The notes under the pieces are model-generated. The model saw only the letters and a list, made by a program, of their open reading frames with translations. It did not search any database and was not told the origin of the DNA. From DATARR01 sp034666985 (GTDB taxonomy: Bacteria > Acidobacteriota > Thermoanaerobaculia > Multivoradales > UBA5704), in contig JAXDKS010000045.1 in assembly GCA_034666985.1 (NCBI GenBank), positions 62,001-126,000 on the forward strand: a stretch of DNA of 64,000 nucleotides. The letters run 5' to 3'. The translations under genes were made by a program, and so were the position numbers. This document shows positions 1 through 8,503 of the stretch, one piece after another. Positions within the stretch are counted from its first letter, which is position 1. Each line of letters starts with the position of its first letter.

Positions 1-2
1 GC

Positions 3-278
3 CTGCTCGCCGCCTTCCGCGAGGCCGCCGTGGCGCCGGCCCCCTTCCCCATCCCGATCGCTCCCGCGACGCGGCCCGCCACCGCCGAGTCGCTCTCGGA
101 GCGCGAGCTGGAGGTGCTGCGCCTCATCGCCTCCGGGCTCACCAACGCCGAGACCGGCCGCAAGCTCTTCATCGCTCCCAGCACGGTGAAGAAGCACCTG
201 GAGAACATCTACGACAAGCTGAGCACCCGCAGCCGCACCCAGGCCATCGCCCGGGCGCGGGAGATCGGGTTGCTGTAG
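3..278 (+). CDS. LuxR-type regulator, C-terminal HTH part (5' end outside window)
   Basis: The reading frame is open to the left edge, so this is the C-terminal end of a longer protein. The visible 91 residues contain a complete LuxR/FixJ four-helix DNA-binding domain: the segment LSERELEVLRLIASGLTNAE, the recognition-helix part APSTVKKHLENIYDKL and the tail SRTQAIARAREIGLL. LuxR HTH domains of this type end response regulators (NarL class) and large MalT-like ATP-dependent activators; which one applies cannot be decided here. The Pro/Ala-rich linker before the HTH suits a multi-domain protein. A GTG at 30 could be read as a start, but the frame continues upstream of it without a stop, so an internal position is more likely. 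Confidence 0.85.
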   Translation: MLAAFREAAVAPAPFPIPIAPATRPATAESLSERELEVLRLIASGLTNAETGRKLFIAPSTVKKHLENIYDKLSTRSRTQAIARAREIGLL

Positions 279-296
279 GGCCAATTGCTGTAGGGA

Positions 297-2435
297 CTAC
301 TTGACTTCTTGCGCCGTGCCGTTCTGGATGGCCCGGTTCATGAGCTCGCGGAACGCCTTCTCGGCCCTGGCGGAGGCTGCCTCCTGCTGGCGGCCGAGCT
401 CTTCCTGCTGCCGGCCCAGAGCCTCCTGCTGGCGGCCGAGCTCCTCCTGCTGCCGGCCCAGAGCCTCCATCTGGCGGCTCAGATCTTCCATCTGACGATC
501 GAGCTCCGCCTCTTTCTTCTCGAGATCCCGGTCGTCTTCGTCACCGCCCCGGCGGGCGTGCTCGGCCGCGAGGGCTCCGTGCTTCGCTCCGAGGGCCCCC
601 TGCTGGGCACCGAGAGCGCCCTGCCGGCCTCCCAGCTCGCCCTGCTGGGCGCCGAGCTTACCCTGCCGCCCGCCCAGCTCTCCCTGCTTGCGGCCCAGCT
701 CCGCCTGCTCCTTGAAGAGGTCCTTGGCCGCATTCAGGGTGGCGGCGTCGCGCACCACGTACTCCTTGCCGCCATGACGGAACCAGAGGATGTCCCCACC
801 CTCGCCGCCGCGCAGCCTCTTCGCCCGGTCGATGTCGGACATCGAGCCGCTCATCGTGGACGAACCGTTGCCGTAGAGCAGCACGTAGGCTTCGCCATCG
901 CCGCGCTGACTCCACGCATACCCGGAGGAGTGCCCGTGCCTGGGCGGCGCGGGAGGCGCGGGCGGGGCCGGAGGAGCCGGCGGTGCGGGAGGCGCGGGAG
1001 GCACCGATCGCACCCCATCAGGCGTCCGGGGAACGGCCGGAGTCGCGGCGATCCTCGCCATGGGAGCAGGAGCCGGGATCCCGGCCACCGGAGCCACCCT
1101 CGGGACGGGCGCCACCCTCGGGACGGGCGCCAGAGCAGGGAGGGCCGGCAGGGCGGGAGCAGCTCTGGGGACTGCACCGGGAACAGGTGCCAGAGCCGGC
1201 CGAGGAGCCCGGCCGTGAGCGATCACGGGGAGGGCCCCGCGAACACCACCCTTCACGCCGCCCGGGATTCCACCCCTGACACCTCCGGGGATGCCACCTT
1301 TGACGCCGCCCGGAATGCCACCCTGAACGCCATCGTCCACGGTTTCAGCCACCGGCGTCCCCGGAACCTCGGGAGCCGCCGCGGGAACCGCGACCCCCGC
1401 CGGAGGCTCCGGCGGGGCCGTCTCCTGCGCCACGATACGGAAAGGAATCAACGCCACCAGGGCCGCCGCTCCGGCCACCCACCACCAGCCGGAGAGCCGG
1501 CGCCTGCTATCGGAAGTCTGCTGAAGCATCTGAAGTCTCCTTTTGAGGTTCTCGAGCGAGGGTGAAGCGCCCGCGGCGGCGAGACCGGTCTCACGCGGAG
1601 CCACACCCCATCGGAGAAGCAGGCGCCCATAGGCCTGGGGCGCCGACCCCAGGACCCGGAGCACCTCCGCGTCGCACGCGGCTTCGCGGGCGATCGCGTA
1701 TTCACGGGCGGCCAGCGCCGCCAACGGATGAAAGAAGAAGATGCGCTGCGCCAGGGCCGGCACCCAGCCGAGCCACAGGTCGCCGCGGCGCAGGTGGAGC
1801 AGCTCGTGACAGAGGGTCATCGAGACCTCGGGAGGCGACAGCCGCTCCAATCCTTGCCGCGGCAGCACCACCCGCGGCCGCAGCATGCCGATCGCCTGCG
1901 GCGTCCGCACGTCCGCCGAGCCGCGCAGGTCCGGAGACCGCCGCAGCCCGAGCCGGAGGCAGAGCTCCGCGAACGCTCCGCGGATCCACCCCTCCTCCAC
2001 CGGCTCCGAGCGCCGGATCACCCAGCGCGTATGCCGGAGTTGGCGGAACGCCTTCACCGAGATCAGAGCCAGGCCGGCCAGCCAGAGACCCAGGACCCAC
2101 GGCGCCGCGCGCTCGGCGAGCCCCCGTGGTTCCCCTGGCTCGACCGTCCCGGACTCGGAGAGGATCTGGACAGCAAGCCGAGGACTCTGGGCATTCTCGA
2201 CGACAACCGTTATCGGAGACGCGGTTGGAGCCGCCGCGGGCAGCAGCGGCAGCCGCACGGGCGCCACCCACACCAGGCCCAGCAGCAGCTTGAGGCACGC
2301 CGCCCACCACAATCCGCATCGCACGGATGCGGGAAGGCGCGGCGCGAGCCGGCAGACGAGCCAGACGAGCCCCACGAAGACGGCGCCCTGGAGAGAGGCG
2401 CGGACCAGCGACTCCAGCCCCGCGAGAGCGCTCAT
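297..2435 (-). CDS. M56-family (BlaR1/MecR1-like) membrane metallopeptidase with coiled-coil tail
   Basis: 712 aa. The N-terminal half is a BlaR1/MecR1-type M56 peptidase: hydrophobic segments at the start, zinc motif HELLHLRRGD (HExxH), a following EAACDAE-like third-ligand region, and one more membrane segment near residue 320. In BlaR1 this membrane protease is activated by an outer sensor and cleaves BlaI. Here the expected penicillin-binding sensor domain is missing. The C-terminal half has GGIPGGVKGG repeats, a Pro/Ala stretch, a small globular part with a KEYVVRD segment, and a long Gln/Glu coiled coil built of LGRQQEE and LGAQQGA heptads. The start overlaps the blaI-like gene by 4 bp, so the pair is translationally coupled. 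The ligand sensed is unknown. Confidence 0.88.
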   Translation of the reverse strand: MSALAGLESLVRASLQGAVFVGLVWLVCRLAPRLPASVRCGLWWAACLKLLLGLVWVAPVRLPLLPAAAPTASPITVVVENAQSPRLAVQILSESGTVEPGEPRGLAERAAPWVLGLWLAGLALISVKAFRQLRHTRWVIRRSEPVEEGWIRGAFAELCLRLGLRRSPDLRGSADVRTPQAIGMLRPRVVLPRQGLERLSPPEVSMTLCHELLHLRRGDLWLGWVPALAQRIFFFHPLAALAAREYAIAREAACDAEVLRVLGSAPQAYGRLLLRWGVAPRETGLAAAGASPSLENLKRRLQMLQQTSDSRRRLSGWWWVAGAAALVALIPFRIVAQETAPPEPPAGVAVPAAAPEVPGTPVAETVDDGVQGGIPGGVKGGIPGGVRGGIPGGVKGGVRGALPVIAHGRAPRPALAPVPGAVPRAAPALPALPALAPVPRVAPVPRVAPVAGIPAPAPMARIAATPAVPRTPDGVRSVPPAPPAPPAPPAPPAPPAPPRHGHSSGYAWSQRGDGEAYVLLYGNGSSTMSGSMSDIDRAKRLRGGEGGDILWFRHGGKEYVVRDAATLNAAKDLFKEQAELGRKQGELGGRQGKLGAQQGELGGRQGALGAQQGALGAKHGALAAEHARRGGDEDDRDLEKKEAELDRQMEDLSRQMEALGRQQEELGRQQEALGRQQEELGRQQEAASARAEKAFRELMNRAIQNGTAQEVK

Positions 2436-2821
2436 GCCTCCTCCTTGCGCTGCGACTGGAGCTTCGCCACCAGCTCCTCCAGCTCCGCCAGCTCGCCGTC
2501 CGAGACCCGGGCCTCCTCCGTCAGATAGGTGACGAAGGGGGAGACCGAGCCGCCGAGCGTCTTCTCCACGAAGCTGCGCACCACGTCCCGCATCACCTGT
2601 CCGGGTGCGGCCGGAGAGAAGTATTGATAGACCCCGCCGACCTGCCGGCGCTCCAGGTGTCCCTTCTGCCGCAGCCGCTCCATCATGGTCAGCACGGTCG
2701 AGCGAGCGAGGCCCCGCGGCGCGCCGAACCCCTCGGCCGCCTGCCCCACCGTCGCTCCCCCCTGCTCGCCCACGTACTGCAGCAGCGTCAGCTCCTGATC
2801 TCCGATCGACTTGGGTCTCAT
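2432..2821 (-). CDS. BlaI/MecI-family transcriptional repressor
   Basis: 129 aa, the normal length for the BlaI/MecI/CopY winged-helix family. The N-terminal domain carries the family pattern (DQELTLLQYVGEQG, then STVLTMMERLRQKGHLERR and YQYFSPA); the C-terminal helices (FVTYLTEEARVSDGELAELE) resemble the dimerisation arm. Such repressors bind dyads upstream of their own operon and are inactivated by proteolysis by the partner M56 protein, which is encoded immediately downstream with a 4-bp overlap. Two 16-bp dyads and a good promoter lie directly upstream (2839-2883), so autoregulation is strongly supported. No beta-lactamase gene is visible nearby, so the regulated stress need not be beta-lactam exposure. 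Confidence 0.93.
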   Translation of the reverse strand: MRPKSIGDQELTLLQYVGEQGGATVGQAAEGFGAPRGLARSTVLTMMERLRQKGHLERRQVGGVYQYFSPAAPGQVMRDVVRSFVEKTLGGSVSPFVTYLTEEARVSDGELAELEELVAKLQSQRKEEA

Positions 2822-2838
2822 GGCTTCCTCATCGTCCT

Positions 2839-2883
2839 GACTACATCTGTCGGCATCGTACGCCTGACGACAGTTGTCGTCAA
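2839..2883 (-). promoter_or_regulatory. Promoter and twin operators of the blaI-like/M56 operon
   Basis: On the minus strand TTGACG (2878-2883) and TACGAT (2855-2860) are separated by exactly 17 bp, a good sigma-70-like promoter. GACGACAGTTGTCGTC at 2866-2881 is a 7-2-7 dyad with perfect arms that overlaps the -35 and spacer. GACTACATCTGTCGGC at 2839-2854 is a weaker copy of the same dyad, 27 bp away and covering the likely transcription start. The ACA-N2-TGT core is the kind of site bound by BlaI/MecI repressors. Confidence 0.82.
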
Positions 2884-3000
2884 GCCCCTTTTACGGGGTC
2901 GACGGCGGAAAGTTTTGGGAGGTCAGTTGGGTGTAGAATTTTCGAATCCGTTCCGTCCAATCCGTAGCAACCCAACGAGGGCTCTTCCGGAGGCGCGCCG

Positions 3001-4926
3001 ATGGACAATCCCAAACAGACGCGAGATGAGAGTGGCCAACTCGTCACCGAGTACCAGAAGCAGGGCCCCCTGCCCGTGCCCGAAACGGTAGCCCGGAAGA
3101 GTCGCGAGAGGGTGACTCCGGAGGTGGAAGAAACTCCGGCTCCCTCAGCTGAGCGGCCGAGGCGCTCCGCCGTCTTCGTGGCTCACGGAATGGGTCAGCA
3201 GATCCGATTCCAGACGATGGACGACGTGGTCTGGGGGCTCCGGCATGAGGACCTCGCTCACCGCCACCATCGGAACCCGTCGATCAGGAAGCTGGCCCAG
3301 CTTCCCCCTCCCCGGACCAACACGATCGAGCAAGGCGGCGAGCGCATCCAGCGTGTGGAGCTTTCTCTGCTGCGCGAAAACGGAGAGGAGAAGGAGGTCC
3401 ACGTCTTCGAGGGCTACTGGGCGCCCCTCGTGGAAGGCAAGGTCACGCTTCGCGACGTCATCGGCTTCTTCTTCCGCACCGGGCAGAGCGGCATCCGCAA
3501 TGGCGCGAGCCCCTTCAAGCGATGGATTTTCGGCAAGTACGAGGAGTACGAGGTCAAATCCGATACGGCTCGTCACTTCGGCGTGGCCTTGCTCGTCGTC
3601 CTGTCGCTGGTGATCATGAACTTCGCCCTGATGGGCGTGGGCGTGCTCTCCCCCGCCGCCGGCAGCACGGGCTGGTTGAGCGGCGCCCTCTTCGAAGACC
3701 TGACGACGGTCTTCAATGTCGCGCTGACCGGGCTCCTGTTTCTCGCGATGCCGCTCGCGATCGGTCTGGGCCTTCATCAGACCCGGGCTTCCCGGAAGCG
3801 CCGCGAAAAGATCGGACGATTGAGCTGGATCGGCCTCGGCATCGCACTGTTCACGATCATCTTCGCCGGCATCGTCGCCCTGCCGGCCGTCCTGATCCGT
3901 CATTTCCTCTGGATCCGCAACCCTCCAGAAGGGCAGAGCGAATCCGCGCTCCTGCTGAGCTGGCGGGGTGGCGGGATCGTGGAGCGCTTCAACGCGGGTC
4001 TCGAGCTCGCGCTCTGGATCGCAGCGCTGGGAGCTTTGGCTTTCGGGCTCTACCGCTTGTTGCGGTTGGCCTTCGCCGTGGAAAAGCCTCACCGGCACCG
4101 CGCGCAGAATCCCCGGCGGGGCGGAAAGATGATCCTGTGGCTCTCGTTCCTCTGGTTCCTGGTGCTGCTCCTGGGCTGGGCGTTCAGCGGTCCCCTCCTC
4201 GCCCGGACCAGTGGCGGTCGGTGGCACATCGTCCTCGCCGCCATTTCATGGGCCCTCCTCCTGATCGCGAGCGCCAAGATCCGCACCGCCCTGATCCAGT
4301 ACACGGGCGACGTCGCCGCCTATGTCTCGCCGCAGGTCCTCGATCGGTTCAATGAGCTGCGGCAGGAGATCCGAGACACTGTGTACCGCCAGGCTGCGGG
4401 GACCTACGCCTGCATGGAGAATGAGCAACTCGCCTACGACGAGGTTCTCATCGTGGGGCATTCCCTGGGCTCGGTCGTGGTCTACGACGTCCTGAATCGC
4501 CTGATCGCGGAGGACGAGTTGATCAAGCGCGCCGCCCGGCAGGGGGATGAGACCGCCTGGAAGCGCCATCTCGACGTCCTGGGCCGCACCAGGCTACTGC
4601 TGACCTTCGGCTCTCCGCTCGACAAGACCGCCTTCGTCTTTTCATTGCAGGGACAGGACACCAGCGAAACGCGCGAGGCTCTGGCGGCAGAGGTGCAGCC
4701 GCTCATCAAGGACCCTGGCTTCCGGACTTTCCCCTGGGTCAACATCTGGTCGCCCCAGGACATCTTCAGCGGCGAGCTGGACTTCTACCACCCGCCGCCG
4801 CCCCATGGCCCCGGGCCGAAAGAAGTCATCAACATCCGGGACAAGGACGCCACGACCCTGCTGCTCGCTCACGTCGAGTACTGGCGCAATCCCACTCTAT
4901 TTGGCGAACTGTATAAATGGATTTAG
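3001..4926 (+). CDS. Membrane protein with alpha/beta-hydrolase fold
   Basis: 641 aa. A GGAGG lies 8 bp before the ATG. The N-terminal part contains the beta-strand and oxyanion-like segment AVFVAHGMGQ near residue 60. The middle has about five hydrophobic segments (roughly residues 200-225, 243-260, 275-300, 330-350 and 375-395, plus one near 405-425). The C-terminal part has the nucleophile elbow VGHSLGSVVVYDVL (Ser near residue 488). The fold therefore looks like a lipase/esterase-type hydrolase whose sheet is interrupted by a membrane domain. The conserved HxxxQ and GHSLGS elements argue for an active enzyme, but the substrate is unknown. It overlaps the next hydrolase gene by 10 bp, so the two are probably co-expressed. 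Confidence 0.75.
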   Translation: MDNPKQTRDESGQLVTEYQKQGPLPVPETVARKSRERVTPEVEETPAPSAERPRRSAVFVAHGMGQQIRFQTMDDVVWGLRHEDLAHRHHRNPSIRKLAQLPPPRTNTIEQGGERIQRVELSLLRENGEEKEVHVFEGYWAPLVEGKVTLRDVIGFFFRTGQSGIRNGASPFKRWIFGKYEEYEVKSDTARHFGVALLVVLSLVIMNFALMGVGVLSPAAGSTGWLSGALFEDLTTVFNVALTGLLFLAMPLAIGLGLHQTRASRKRREKIGRLSWIGLGIALFTIIFAGIVALPAVLIRHFLWIRNPPEGQSESALLLSWRGGGIVERFNAGLELALWIAALGALAFGLYRLLRLAFAVEKPHRHRAQNPRRGGKMILWLSFLWFLVLLLGWAFSGPLLARTSGGRWHIVLAAISWALLLIASAKIRTALIQYTGDVAAYVSPQVLDRFNELRQEIRDTVYRQAAGTYACMENEQLAYDEVLIVGHSLGSVVVYDVLNRLIAEDELIKRAARQGDETAWKRHLDVLGRTRLLLTFGSPLDKTAFVFSLQGQDTSETREALAAEVQPLIKDPGFRTFPWVNIWSPQDIFSGELDFYHPPPPHGPGPKEVINIRDKDATTLLLAHVEYWRNPTLFGELYKWI

Positions 4927-6746
4927 CAAAGTTTACCCTCGCGATCTTCCCCGGCGCCCTGCGCTTCGCCCTCTCTCTGACGCTCCTGCTCGGAGCCGCC
5001 ACGGCGCAGGCCGCCGGACCCGCCGCGAGCGCCACCGGCTTCGTCGACGTGCCGAACGGCAAGCTCTGGTACGAGGTCCGGGGACAGGGAGAGACCGTCG
5101 TCCTCCTCCACGACGGCCTCCTCTTTAGCGCTGCCTGGGACGGCCCGTTCGCGGACCTGTCGCGGAGCTTCCGCGTCATCCGCTACGACCGCCGCGGGTT
5201 CGGCCGCTCCGAGGCCCCCAAGGAGCCCTACTCGGACGTGGAGGACCTCCAGGCCGTCTTCGACGCGCTGAAGATCGGCCATGCCGCGCTCGTCGGCTGC
5301 TCCAACGGCTCGAAGCTCGCCGTGGACTACACCCTCACCCATCCGGACCGGGTGGAATCCCTCTTCCTCGTGGGGCCCGTGGTCTCCGGTCTCCCCTACT
5401 CCGAGCACTTCCTGCGCCGGGGGATGGTCAACTTCCGCCCCATGTTCCAGGAGAAGAGCGTCGAGAAGCTGATCGACGCCTGGGTCCGCGACCCTTATCT
5501 GGTGGATGCCGCCGACGCAGCGGCCAAAGATCGCCTGCGCGAGCTATTGAAGGCCAACCCCGGCCCGGTGACCGGCGTCGTGCGCGAGAGCCGCCCGCCA
5601 GACCGTCCCGCCGTGGGCCGGCTCGGCGAGATCCACGTGCCCGTCCACATCGTGGTGGGCGCCTCGGACATCCCGGACGTCCACGCCCACGCCGGTATCC
5701 TCCAGGCCGGCATCCACGGCGCGAAGCGGGAGGTCTGGCCGGGAGTGGGCCACTTCGTTCAGCTCGAAAAACCCGAGCAGCTCAGCCGGGAGATCCACAT
5801 CTTCATGCGGCCGGACGAGGTCGCCAAGTCCGATCTGATCCAGGTCTCGCAGTCGATCGATCCGGAGAAGAACCGCCGCCTCTTCGACTACGACGCCAAG
5901 GCGCCGCTGGAGATCCAGGAGGCCGGCACGGAAAATCGGGGGACCGTGCGCGTCGTGGACCTCTCCTACGCGAGTCCGATGGGCGGGAGGGTCCCCGCCT
6001 ACCTGATCCTGCCGCCCGGAGAGGGGAAGCACCCGGCCGTCCTCTTCCTCCACCCCGGCCAGGGGAGCCGCACGACCTTCGTGGACGAGGCCGTCGAGCT
6101 CGCCCGCGACCGCGGCTTTGTTTCATTGACGATCAGCGCGCCCTTCCTGCGTCCCGAGAATCGGGGAGCCCGCGCCGGTAACCCCTGGAATCCGGAGGTG
6201 AGCCGCAAGGAGCAGATCCAGACGATCGTGGACCTCCGCCGCGGCCTCGACCTCCTCGCCGCCCGTCCCGAAGTCGATCCCAAGCGCCTCGCCTACGTCG
6301 GCCATAGCTTGGGCGCCACCGTGGGAGGCACCCTCGCCGGCGTCGAGAAACGCCCCATCGCTTACGTCCTGATGGCCGGCTACTCCTCCCTGACCCAGGC
6401 CACCTCCACCGGCCACGACCAGGGTGCCCTGGCCTTCCAGGAGCTCCTCACCCCCGAGCAGCGCCGGGCCTACGTGGACGCCCTCGCCCCCCTCGACGCC
6501 ATCCATTACCTGGGCCAGCTCGGCCGGACCCGTCCCGCGAAGCTCCTCTTCCAGTTCGCAAAGAACGACGACTTCATCACCCCCCTGGACGCTGCCACCT
6601 CCTTCGAAGCGGCGTCCGATCCCAAGGAGGTGAAGTGGTACGACACCGACCACTTCTTCAACGGGCAGGCGAGGCGGGACCGGGGGGAGTGGTTGAACGC
6701 CTCCCTTCGCGACACCCCTCCGCACGCCTCCAAGGCCAGCCCGTAG
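4917..6746 (+). CDS. Exported two-domain alpha/beta-hydrolase fusion
   Basis: 609 aa. A hydrophobic N-terminus ending in ATAQAAG looks like a signal peptide, so the enzyme probably acts outside the cytoplasm. Residues about 40-295 form an alpha/beta-hydrolase of the enol-lactonase/esterase type, with nucleophile elbow GCSNGS (Ser129) and a C-terminal GVGHFVQLEKPEQ His. Residues about 320-600 form a second hydrolase of the dienelactone-hydrolase/prolyl-oligopeptidase type with YVGHSLGAT (Ser464), an Asp in KNDDFITP and a His in DTDHFFNG. Both triads look intact. The start ATG sits in the last codons of the preceding gene. Substrate unknown; fused hydrolases of this kind are unusual. Confidence 0.8.
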   Translation: MDLAKFTLAIFPGALRFALSLTLLLGAATAQAAGPAASATGFVDVPNGKLWYEVRGQGETVVLLHDGLLFSAAWDGPFADLSRSFRVIRYDRRGFGRSEAPKEPYSDVEDLQAVFDALKIGHAALVGCSNGSKLAVDYTLTHPDRVESLFLVGPVVSGLPYSEHFLRRGMVNFRPMFQEKSVEKLIDAWVRDPYLVDAADAAAKDRLRELLKANPGPVTGVVRESRPPDRPAVGRLGEIHVPVHIVVGASDIPDVHAHAGILQAGIHGAKREVWPGVGHFVQLEKPEQLSREIHIFMRPDEVAKSDLIQVSQSIDPEKNRRLFDYDAKAPLEIQEAGTENRGTVRVVDLSYASPMGGRVPAYLILPPGEGKHPAVLFLHPGQGSRTTFVDEAVELARDRGFVSLTISAPFLRPENRGARAGNPWNPEVSRKEQIQTIVDLRRGLDLLAARPEVDPKRLAYVGHSLGATVGGTLAGVEKRPIAYVLMAGYSSLTQATSTGHDQGALAFQELLTPEQRRAYVDALAPLDAIHYLGQLGRTRPAKLLFQFAKNDDFITPLDAATSFEAASDPKEVKWYDTDHFFNGQARRDRGEWLNASLRDTPPHASKASP

Positions 6747-6803
6747 GGCGACGTTCGAGTTCGATCCAGAGCGGCCTTTTGATTGAAGGGATATACTTGC
6801 AGT

Positions 6804-7112
6804 ATGGACAAACTCTGGCTGGGTTCCCTGCTGGGCGTCGCGGCAGGTGCCATCGCCGTGGCGATGATGCTGCCCATGAAGTTCCCCGACCGGCGCGCCG
6901 CTCTCCTGGGCGCCTTCTGCAACCGGTTCCTCATCGGCTTCTTCGTCGGGGCTTCGCGGCTTCCCCTGCCCGCGGTGGCCGGGGGCGCGCTCATCGGGTT
7001 CCTGGTGAGCCTGCCCGACGCCATCATCACCAAGGCCTACGTGCCCATCCTGGTGTTGGGGACGATCTTCGGCGCGCTGATCGGGTGGGTCGTGGCTACG
7101 TGGGGGATCTGA
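6804..7112 (+). CDS. Small integral membrane protein, unknown function
   Basis: 102 aa from the ATG at 6804; a TTG at 6783 would add seven residues but gives a poorer N-terminus. The protein is almost wholly hydrophobic, with three predicted membrane helices (around residues 5-22, 45-68 and 75-98) and short polar loops including KFPDRR. Gly/Ala-rich helices and a symmetrical small size resemble small inner-membrane proteins of unknown role. It stands alone between the hydrolase gene and the toxin-antitoxin pair, in the same direction. No motif allows a function to be named. Confidence 0.6.
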   Translation: MDKLWLGSLLGVAAGAIAVAMMLPMKFPDRRAALLGAFCNRFLIGFFVGASRLPLPAVAGGALIGFLVSLPDAIITKAYVPILVLGTIFGALIGWVVATWGI

Positions 7113-7121
7113 GAAGCTTGC

Positions 7122-7159
7122 TTGACCCTAGTCCTTACCCAAAGTAGGATATGGTAAGG
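7122..7159 (+). promoter_or_regulatory. Promoter/operator of the first vapBC-like operon
   Basis: TTGACC (7122-7127) and TAGGAT (7145-7150) are spaced 17 bp apart. The inverted repeat CCTTACC (7133-7139) / GGTAAGG (7153-7159) brackets the -10, and its right arm runs into the AAGGAGG ribosome site (7156-7162) before the ATG at 7168. This is the usual arrangement for autorepression by an AbrB-type antitoxin or its complex with the toxin. Confidence 0.72.
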
Positions 7160-7167
7160 AGGCGGCG

Positions 7168-7404
7168 ATGACGAAATCCACCCTGACAGTCAAGTATCAG
7201 ACGACGGTTCCCAAGGAGGTCCGGGAAAAACTGGGAGCCGAGCCCAGCGATGTCCTGCAGTGGGAGGTAGTCGGGGATCATGCACGGGTTACAGTCGCAC
7301 ATCCGGAGTTTGAGGGTCTCCAAGGGAGATTCAAGGTCGGTCCCGGCAATCCGGTTGAAGACGTCCGCAGGGCACGAGAGTTGATGGGCACCGAGGACGT
7401 ATGA
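7168..7404 (+). CDS. AbrB/MazE-type antitoxin
   Basis: 78 aa with an N-terminal SpoVT/AbrB swapped-hairpin domain: the start MTKSTLTVKYQTTVPKEVRE and the following LGAEPSDVLQWEV are the classical pattern. The C-terminal tail (about residues 50-78) is the expected toxin-neutralising part. AAGGAGG is ideally placed before the ATG. The gene overlaps the PIN-domain toxin gene by 4 bp. It is expected to bind the inverted repeat in its own promoter and to block the toxin's active site. Confidence 0.9.
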   Translation: MTKSTLTVKYQTTVPKEVREKLGAEPSDVLQWEVVGDHARVTVAHPEFEGLQGRFKVGPGNPVEDVRRARELMGTEDV

Positions 7405-7820
7405 AGGAAGTTCTTGTCGATGCCAACGTGCTGGTCTCCTTCCTCACTGACAGAGACAAGGACCAACAGGAGAGAGCAGCCGCGCTCCTTCTCGGAGCAA
7501 GGGAGCGAGAACACTCGTTTGTCCTCCACGCCATCTCCATCTCGGAGGCGATATACGTCCTGCGCAACCTGTACAAGCTCGATCCGCAGGAGATCGCCAA
7601 CGCCATCCGGCGGGTGTTGTCGTTGCCAGGCGTCGTCTCGGTCGGCGATGTTTCATGGAGTCTGGTTTTCGAGCGCTGGCCTGGCGTGATCCCACACCTT
7701 GGAGATGCGGTCCTGGCCGCCGTTGCAATTCAAGGACAATACGACGCCGTCGCCACGTTCGACGACAACTTTCAAAAAAAGCTGGCGAAGCAGGGTTCCG
7801 CCTCCTACTGGACCAACTAA
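7401..7820 (+). CDS. PIN-domain toxin (VapC family)
   Basis: 139 aa, a normal VapC length. The acidic residues of the PIN nuclease site are visible: Asp in VLVDANVLVSFL, Glu in ISISEAIYVLR, Asp in HLGDAVLAAVA and Asp in ATFDDNFQKK. VapC proteins are Mg-dependent RNases that cut tRNA or rRNA and slow growth when released from the antitoxin. It overlaps the AbrB-type antitoxin by 4 bp and ends 3 bp from the convergent Nudix gene. The RNA target cannot be predicted from sequence. Confidence 0.9.
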   Translation: MKEVLVDANVLVSFLTDRDKDQQERAAALLLGAREREHSFVLHAISISEAIYVLRNLYKLDPQEIANAIRRVLSLPGVVSVGDVSWSLVFERWPGVIPHLGDAVLAAVAIQGQYDAVATFDDNFQKKLAKQGSASYWTN

Positions 7821-7822
7821 GC

Positions 7823-8449
7823 CTACCGCCACGCAAACACCGGCTGCTCATAGTGCCCCACCCGGGTCTCCCGGCCCAGCACCGCCACCTCGGCGAACTG
7901 GTGGAGGATGGCAGCGGTCGGGGCGTAGATCAGCGTGTTCAGGATGGAGAGGGCCAGGACGGGACGGTCGCTCTGGGGGATGGTCTGGAGGACCAGGTTG
8001 GCCGGATCGAGGAGGGCTTCCAGCGCGACGAGGTAGGCGGCGGCGACTTCGCGGGGGTCCGGACGGAGAGGCGACGAGGCGGTGCCCCAGACCACCACCG
8101 GAGTGATGACGAAGCCGGAGCGGGTCGGGAAGTCGTCGAGGCAGCCCAGGACGTGGTCGGGCGGCAGGGAGAGGCCGACCTCTTCGTCCAACTCGCGGAG
8201 GGCGGCGGCCTCGGGGGTCTCTCCGGGATCGAGGCGGCCGCCGGGGAGGGCCCACTGGCCGCCGTGCCGGCGCAGACCTGCCGCGCGACGGGTGAGGACC
8301 ACGGCGGCTTGACCGGAAGGATCCGGCACGACGACGAGGGCCACGGCCGCGGGCCGGCGGTCTCCACCGGGCAGGCTCCTACTCTCGAAGCGGGCGAGAT
8401 GGTTCCGCATGGCGGCGCGGAGGGTTTCGTCGAAAGCCGGTGCGGTCAT
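7823..8449 (-). CDS. Nudix hydrolase, CoA-pyrophosphatase-like
   Basis: 208 aa from the ATG at 8449. The frame extends to 8527, but those extra codons read into a repeat array, so the inner start is preferred. It has a complete Nudix box, GGRLDPGETPEAAALRELDE followed by EVGL, which binds the metal for cleavage of nucleoside diphosphates linked to X. The preceding VVLTRRAAGLRRHGGQWALP matches the CoA pyrophosphatase (NudL/YeaB) subgroup, which splits CoA into phosphopantetheine and 3',5'-ADP. It is a single gene, divergent from the beta-glucosidase and convergent with vapC. The subgroup assignment is probable, not certain. Confidence 0.85.
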   Translation of the reverse strand: MTAPAFDETLRAAMRNHLARFESRSLPGGDRRPAAVALVVVPDPSGQAAVVLTRRAAGLRRHGGQWALPGGRLDPGETPEAAALRELDEEVGLSLPPDHVLGCLDDFPTRSGFVITPVVVWGTASSPLRPDPREVAAAYLVALEALLDPANLVLQTIPQSDRPVLALSILNTLIYAPTAAILHQFAEVAVLGRETRVGHYEQPVFAWR

Positions 8450-8503
8450 GCCGCCAAGCATACCCAGAGAAACCTCGCGGCGGAGGGCTGCGACGGTCCG
8501 GCG

